From contig VWZX01008950.1 of NCBI GenBank assembly GCA_013399015.1, positions 177,354-241,353 of the forward strand: 64,000 nt of DNA, given 5' to 3'. The notes beneath the pieces were generated by a model. The model was not told where the DNA came from and did no database searches. It saw nothing but the letters and a program-made list of their open reading frames with translations. A program made the translations under genes and the position numbers. Shown here one piece after another: positions 57,183 to 64,000 of the stretch (the first letter of the stretch is position 1; every line of letters starts with the position of its first letter). Source of the DNA: Galbula dea. Lineage: Eukaryota > Chordata > Aves > Piciformes > Galbulidae.

Positions 57183-60100
57183 TTTTTCTTTCCCACAATG
57201 CCACAAAAAGAAATACAGCTTACTTACTGTCTAATTGGCTAAAAAAAGAAAAAGTCAACCTAGTTTGAACAGCTAAGAAAGGTGGTTTGAGATCTGCAAA
57301 GAGACTTGTACAGCTGCTTTGAAGTATGACATATTATGAAAGAAATTCTCATTGTTATTGCTTCTTAGCCGAACAAAGATATTTACCTTGAGTTTCTTTC
57401 TTAATCCTGAATATTTTGTTGAAGAGAATAGCTGAAAGAAACTTATAAACCATATTTTCCAAATACTGTATACATAAAAGCATGGAATAATTTCTCAGTA
57501 AAATCAAATATGAATGTAGCCCACTTAGTGACAAATCACAGACATGGTTAAAACTACAGGTTTAGCGTTATTTTTGTATAATGTATTTTCACTCTACCAA
57601 ACAATGAACTATATGGTTCAGGAAGGCAAACATCTCACAGCACTTGGAAGAGGTCTAAGGTTTTCAGCTTGTATCATATGTTTTTGGTGAGATTTTTCAG
57701 ATACTCATATCTCAAAAGCAGATGTGCCAGTTTTCATCAAGTTTGGTTTGGGATTTTATTTTTACAGAGTAGAGAAATACACATAGGCTATGCAAGTTTT
57801 GTAATTTTTGGTATATATACTAATATTCTGTACAATAATTATAATGTGGATTTTATAGTTGCCAAAGTGTCCTTAAAACTGAAAAAAATTCTTTAACCAT
57901 ACAAATATTTATGCTTTGCAAGTGTATGCTCAAACACATCACATATACATTCCAAGGAAATTGGAATACATCATATACCATCCAGTCCATACCATTCCAA
58001 TTCATATGCGTACCATCTATTGTAACACACATCTTAAATCTGGTGATTGCTTTATCTAGAGTAGAAAAGACAAAAAAGTTATTTTATGCTGAATAGACAG
58101 CACTTTGACTAACTGTGCAGATTGCCTCTCTAAAGTTATGTTAGCTTGGCACTGGAGCTCCTGTTAACACAGGCATATGAGCTGCAATAAGGCTTTCTGC
58201 CTGCTCCACAGCTGGCTCTGAGTATAAGCAGCCAAGAGACACAGAACACTGTGCATTTGTACATGCCGGAATTCCTGCATGGTGTATTTGGAGTTGCTGT
58301 TCAGCCAACTGGGATTTAAATCTGTTCTGTGTTATCAAAACCATATCTTATGGAGCAGGCTGTAGCATGGCTGTGGTTTTCGCTACCAGCCTTCTTGTCC
58401 CTTTTCAACATCCAGCTGTTTTGTTATTAAGCCTTTAATGATAATCTTTCCTGATGTATTCAATGACAGCTATTGAAGCCTTACTCAGATTTGTCAGTGT
58501 AATTATCAAGACATATATAATGGCTAAGAGGAGTGGGTCAGCGTCCTGAAGTATAAAGCTTTGATCCAAATATTCTGATAATGTTCATATTCAGTTCTAA
58601 AAACTCATCTTTCACAAGCAACCTGAAAAAAAATTAACTTGGGTAATTTCATGCTGTCTCTGGTTTTTTGTAGGTCATAGATGTACAATGTCAACTACTG
58701 AGATTGAAAAAAATCACTGTACCCTTCTGCTGTCTTTGTTCAGGTCTCTTATTTTACTCAGGAATGAGTATTTTTTTTTACAGAGTACTTTCCTGAGCCT
58801 GTAATTCTTATGTTTTGAAGAGAAAATTGGTCCATTCAAAGAGAATGGCCCCAAACTCTGTGTAATACCTCAAATATGGTTTACTTGCTGAATATGAATA
58901 AATTCAGTTCAGCAATCTGGAAAGAAATAAGGCATTTAAAAGGCAGAACAGAGAAGACAACATTTAGTTTCTGTTAATAGACTAAAAGCCAGGAATCTAG
59001 TGATCAGATAATTTGATGTCTATGGTAGAAGGGTAGTTAGAGCTGATAAGACATTTGCTACAGGCTACTTCAATTAAAGGGTCAAAATATTTTCAGGTCA
59101 CTTTCAACTTAATATTATCAACATGGAATTGACAGAGATGTTTTAGTCAGTGGACTAAGGTACTTCAAATTTGTCTATAAAAACTAATAATGTAAACATG
59201 ATTGATTGTTTTAGAAAGGCTTCTTAATGACAGCTTCATTGTTCAACCCATTTGCCAAATAATTTTTCTGCCAGTGTTGGTTTTAGAAATATTTGCTTTT
59301 GTAACAGTGCTTCCTTAATTACAGAAATGAAGAATGTTATTTTTGTCTTTTGAAATCTGCTGAAACAAATAATTTTCTAGTTATCAGTTTGGCATGACTC
59401 ATTTGAACCTATGCTAGGGGAAAAACTTATTACTATTATTGTCTGTTAATCTCTATGAAGCCTGATAGTTAACACAAAACTAACAGTTCTTGTGGGGATT
59501 TCTGTTTTCATCAATGACATTTTCTAGTGGTAGTGTTGCAGTTTTTAATCTGAAACTGTTCATGGAGTTTGAGGAATATTAGTGTTTTTATTAATCTCAG
59601 TTAACAAAGCCTCAGAAACCTGATAAATCTCATTCAACCTGATTATTTTTCTAAAGTCCACAGGACCCAAGGCTTTTCTCAGTTAACAATTCTGCTGTTG
59701 CTCTCTATCTGCCTGGCTCTAGTCAAGTTTTCAGGTTCCTGTTTCTGAACAAAATTTATAATTAACGATGTGATTAGCAGTCAGGGAGGAAGAAGGTGTA
59801 ATGGGCTGCAGATTTTGAGAATGCAAGGTGGCAGGTGATTGAAGAGAGAAAACGTTAGGAAGGCTTGCTGTCTCACAAAATGACCTTTCCAGGCACTGCT
59901 CTGGATAGGAATCCTTACAACTACATGGCTTCTCTGCAGTTACAAGAACTTTTTTAAGCATAAAACTGTCCAGATTCTCATCTCATTTTTGCATGTCTAA
60001 TAAAGAGCTTTATTATATTTTGCAACTGAGAACATCTAGATGAGGCAGCTGGTGCATAATGGTATACATGCCCTTTTTGTGTTAAACTGGCACTTTGCAT

Positions 60101-63100
60101 TAGAATACAAATGTCTTGGCATTAGAGAAATAGCTTTTCATATAGGGCCAGTTATATTTTAAAGTTACAAAGACCAAGTGCCATAAAAAGCAGTTGATGT
60201 GTAATGGCATCCTGTGCAGAATGTGAACACTCCATAGCTCCCAAGAGGCATCTGGCTAATAATGCACAGATTTAAATGTATTGGGAAACGGTTGCTTCAA
60301 GAGGCACTAGAAGGATATTAAGCTCAAAGATATTTTATTCATCATTTCTTTAACCTTCATTTGATGGAGTCTGATATCATATATTGTTAGGTATAACTTG
60401 CTGCCTCATTAGTATTTCACTAGTTTGAGAACACTGAAAGGGAATGGGTGACATTCATCAAGTTCCCACATAATTCACATAAATTCAAGGTCTCTTGTTA
60501 CTTTTGGATAGGAGCATCTAAGAATCAAAGCAAAATTACAAGCAAAGAAGCAAGTAGGTTATTTCTCTACAGCAGATTATCTATGCTGATTGTAAGTTAA
60601 ATTTAGATTGATATATATCACAGTAATTTTCTCTATACTCAACATAAAAATTAAGTAACAGCTACCTTCAAATACAGTAATTGCAGTACTATGTCTATCA
60701 TCTCTAAAGGGAGTTTTAAATTTGCCAGTTTCATATCATTTTTTCTTTCAGAAAACACAGCTATAGGGAGAAAGCAATTATAATCAATTATAATCACGGC
60801 AGTGATAAAAAACATGAGCCATTCAGATTTTCCTGTTTAGTGAATTGCCCTTACCAAGAATTGGGTTGGCATGAAGCCATATATGCCTTAGAGGGGATGC
60901 CCTCTAAATAGTGACATCTGAATGAATATATATTGTAGAGACACCTATTGGGTAATACAGTTAAGTGCTCCTCTCTTCTAAATTATTTTTTAATTGCTCT
61001 TATTGCATTAACACATACAAGTGTTATGAGATAAAATCTACTTGAAACCATCCCTCAGGTAAGCAAGGGCTTGGTTACAGCTGCCCAGTTCTAACTCATG
61101 ATTGGAATGTGCTACTAAAATGAACAAAGTACAGATAATTTTAAGGGAAGGAGTGGAGCTTACACAAAGCATGCCCTCTTGTAGTTGTTTAGGTTTGCAT
61201 GGAAAAGTAACAGAAAAGGACATACAAACTCCTAGCTTTACATCTATTTAGTCCATTTGGACTGGGAGGACAGAATGTGACAGTAACCCAGGTAACAAAT
61301 TTCCTAGAGAAAGCCCAAAAGATGGGTTTGGAGTGACCGGAATTATGAGGCCATGGTGACCAGCTGAGTTAGAAAGCTAAAACCCTGAAAAGAGTAGCCC
61401 TTTGGAGGTAAACACATGTACTTACCCAAAACTATGCAGAAGAATGAGCCACAGGTCCACTAAATGTAAAGGTTAGGTCACCAGCCAAAACTTGCACAGC
61501 TTTGTCAGCTGGAGTGACTGTCCTACTTCTTTGAGTCCATGGTCCTAATCACTTTGGTGAACGTGGTCTGTACAGACAGCATGCATTTATCATAGAATAG
61601 AAATCACTGTCCACCCACTATAACCATATTGTGCAGTAAATCTGAAGTTTATGTTGCTGAGTGGTGCGGTTTTGATTTTGCAGCTATCCTATTCTAAGTG
61701 TCTCTCTGAGACAGCAGGCAGTGTGATGGCACCACTGGATATATTGACAGTAGGTTTTTTTAGCTATCTCTAGTAGAGGAATTGAGTCTAACAGATCTCC
61801 TTGCAATCTTGGTAATACTAAAGTATCTGTAATTTACTCCAAAGAGAATAGCTATGGAATCAATGGATTTCAAGAACATTTTAATTGGACTGACAGAGAA
61901 GTGACATAAATGACTCATAGTGAGAATTAATTTGGAGATTTTTAACAAGATAAAGATAAATAACCCACCCAAGTGGTTGGGTCCACTTGTCAAAAAGTCA
62001 GAATATAGGTAAAGAAATCTGTGAATGTCTGGGGAATGTTTGTCAGGAGAAATGCACAAGCCATGAATATGATCTGTCATGGACATTCTGGTGAGTTCCT
62101 CTCCCCATACTTGGGAATTAAAGATCTCTGACGTAGTTTTGTTGTTTACCTATTTGTTTCAATCAAGAAGATGACTAAAAGAGCTTATATTCTTATGTAT
62201 AAGTACAGTATTCTGCATTGTGGTCACAAGAGAATCACCAGTTCGCTTGGTTGTTTATATATGAGTATGAAATAAGCGTTTTAAGGCTTAATGGCTTAAC
62301 ACAGGATTTTAGCATCAAAGAAACAACTACATGCAATGTTTGCCACATAACTGCTTTTACATTATTTGAATTTTGTTTGGGAAAGGGGATGAAAAAACAC
62401 TTAGGCCAGACCCTTGTACTTTTCCTCTATAGGCTGCAAGAATATAGCAACAAGGAAGGTAAGTAAGCTGTGCTGTATCCATACATTATCAAGATAAGAA
62501 ACTATATATATTTTACCATGAGAGTACTAGTGTTTATCTACCAAGAATATTATCTGATTCTTGAGGTGTTTGGAGAAAAGAAGACACATAATTCCGTTGA
62601 GGAAATATATAAGAGTATTTTTGGACAGTGTTAAGAATACAGTTGCTGTTTCTCTGGGAATGTTTTTGGTAGGTTGATGCACAAGCCAAACAAAAATATG
62701 TCAAAGTCAAGCAGTTCTTTTTTAATGGATCCAGTTCTCTGATGATCAGAAACTGAAAATAGATGAGAGAAGTCGTTCCTTAAATAAATTAGAGAGTACG
62801 ATTTGGTATGATGGGATTTGTCAAATGAAATGTTAGTTTTCTTCATCTGAGCTGGTCAATAGAGGCTCCTTCTGGAGCATGTTGGACAAAGAGTTCTGCG
62901 ATATGATCCTTCTGAATTTAAGAACAGCAATTTCTCTCCAGAAGTCTGAAAGGGTGAACTCATAGGTAACTGTCTACGCTGAAGACAGAAAATCTGAATC
63001 CCAGCGCTAATGTCCAACACACAGACAATAAATATTTTCTTCAGCCAGATCTCATATGGAGTAAGGAGAGGAAAGAAAAGGGAAAGGATATGTTCTCAGT

Positions 63101-64000
63101 CATCCCTGAAGTATTTACCATTAAATAAAAAAGACTCACTTCCACAGGGTAATGTATAGCCCAAGAGTTCCGAGATCAGTTAAGTCAGAAAGCAACCCAG
63201 TTAAGTCTTATTAATTACATCTAAATAGACTTTCACTTTTCTGAGATAATTTAGTATTTCCCATGTTTAAGATGTAGGAGCAGAACCTGCAAACTGGACT
63301 ACTTTTCTTGCTAGTCCACAGAAGTTGATGCATATTCATATCAGACAGAAATTCCAGTCAATGTTAATGCCAAGATCTGAATCCAGTGCAAGTGGAGGAC
63401 TATCACTTAGGTATCTTCCTCAGCTAGTAGGTACCACTATATTACCTCAGCTACAGAATCATCCAGCTCTTAGGGTGATACTGCACACATTTATTTGCCT
63501 CCAAGGGGACTAATGTCATTGATTGTCATATGATCATTGCTCCTTTCCTTTCTTCTAAAGTAGGTTTACAATATTAAATTTGTAAGGAATAAGATTTGAA
63601 GCACAATAAATGTAGAAATACATCTCTTGTAAATTATGAGAGGAGTATGTCAATATATTTTAGTACTTTGCCTCTCAAATGATCCTAGTGTTGTTACAGG
63701 TGAATACTATTTCATCTACCCCTGAAGGGCAGCTGTCTCTGACAATGTTAGAACACAGTTGCTGACTGCAACATTATGAAAGGCTTTTAAGAAAAGCAAT
63801 GAGTGTTACAAGCAATTGAAAAGCAGAGGAAAATTTATACAAATGCAAATTAATGAAATAGAGTTTGTGCGGGTAACATCTGGAAATTACGATGTGGGGA
63901 TTTTGGCAAAAAAAGGGTCTGTAAGACTTGCATTTAAATCTCATTTGAGATGCATCACCACCAATGCAGCTGGTGAGTGAACCAACCAGGGAGGGGGCTT
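57183..64000. other. 6.8 kb AT-rich unique sequence, no gene seen
   Basis: The longest repeat-free stretch in the window. I see no LINE or LTR landmarks and no protein motif; the 108-codon minus-strand frame at 61760-62086 is hydrophobic and matches nothing I know. A perfect 8-bp-stem hairpin lies at 60888-60907. It could be intron or intergenic DNA. Confidence 0.5.

Noticed and set aside
60888..60907. Perfect 8-bp-stem hairpin TTAGAGGG-GATG-CCCTCTAA as a regulatory RNA or terminator
   Set aside because: Short isolated stem in AT-rich DNA; expected by chance and without associated features.
61760..62086. 108-codon minus-strand ORF as a possible small membrane protein
   Set aside because: No start context, conserved motif or neighbouring exon signal; length is within chance expectation for 6.8 kb of DNA.

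Overview
The window looks like bird chromosomal DNA: an AT-rich, gene-poor stretch packed with interspersed repeats. I found no convincing host protein-coding exon, rRNA, intact tRNA gene or CRISPR array. The avian assignment rests on the dominance of CR1 LINEs (14 insertions, several ending in the CACAGAATCACAGAAT-type 3' tail), many solo LTRs of bird ERVL/ERVK type (several starting TGTCCTGG), and a degraded RTE-clade LINE of the kind known from a few bird lineages (AviRTE). Two CR1 copies differ at only 3 of 124 shared residues, so CR1 was active recently. A CR1-rich lineage such as the woodpecker/hornbill/trogon group is possible, but that is inference.

Layout: 1-7.4 kb holds a CR1 tail, a minus-strand LTR and two minus-strand CR1s. 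7.4-9.7 kb is a three-layer nest: an old plus-strand CR1, interrupted by a tRNA-Glu-headed, CR1-tailed sequence (a candidate SINE), which is itself split by a 755-bp LTR with a perfect 5-bp target duplication. 10.9-17 kb has five more CR1 insertions (one inside another) and an LTR with a 5-bp duplication; one CR1 contains a 138-N assembly gap. 20.3-27 kb contains a CR1 fragment and four LTRs. 27-42 kb is mostly unique AT-rich DNA with a GC-rich patch (27.8-28.2 kb), four CR1s, one ERVK-like LTR, a small N gap and a 40-base poly-T. 42.5-43.7 kb is the RTE element. 44.5-47.3 kb has two minus-strand CR1s, the first split by a ~405-bp foreign insert that ends at a single N. 50-57.2 kb is an LTR-rich cluster, together with a CR1 whose 5' end may be inverted. 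57.2-64 kb shows no recognisable repeat or gene.

The best candidate for something undescribed is the tRNA-Glu/CR1 chimera at 8445-9361. Read on the minus strand it has a tRNA head with A and B boxes, then a CR1 3' tail, and it is flanked by a near-duplicated target. That is the expected architecture of a CR1-mobilised SINE; SINEs are very scarce in birds and the known TguSINE1 has a different tRNA head. No gene network operates here: the coding sequence seen is all retrotransposon remnant.
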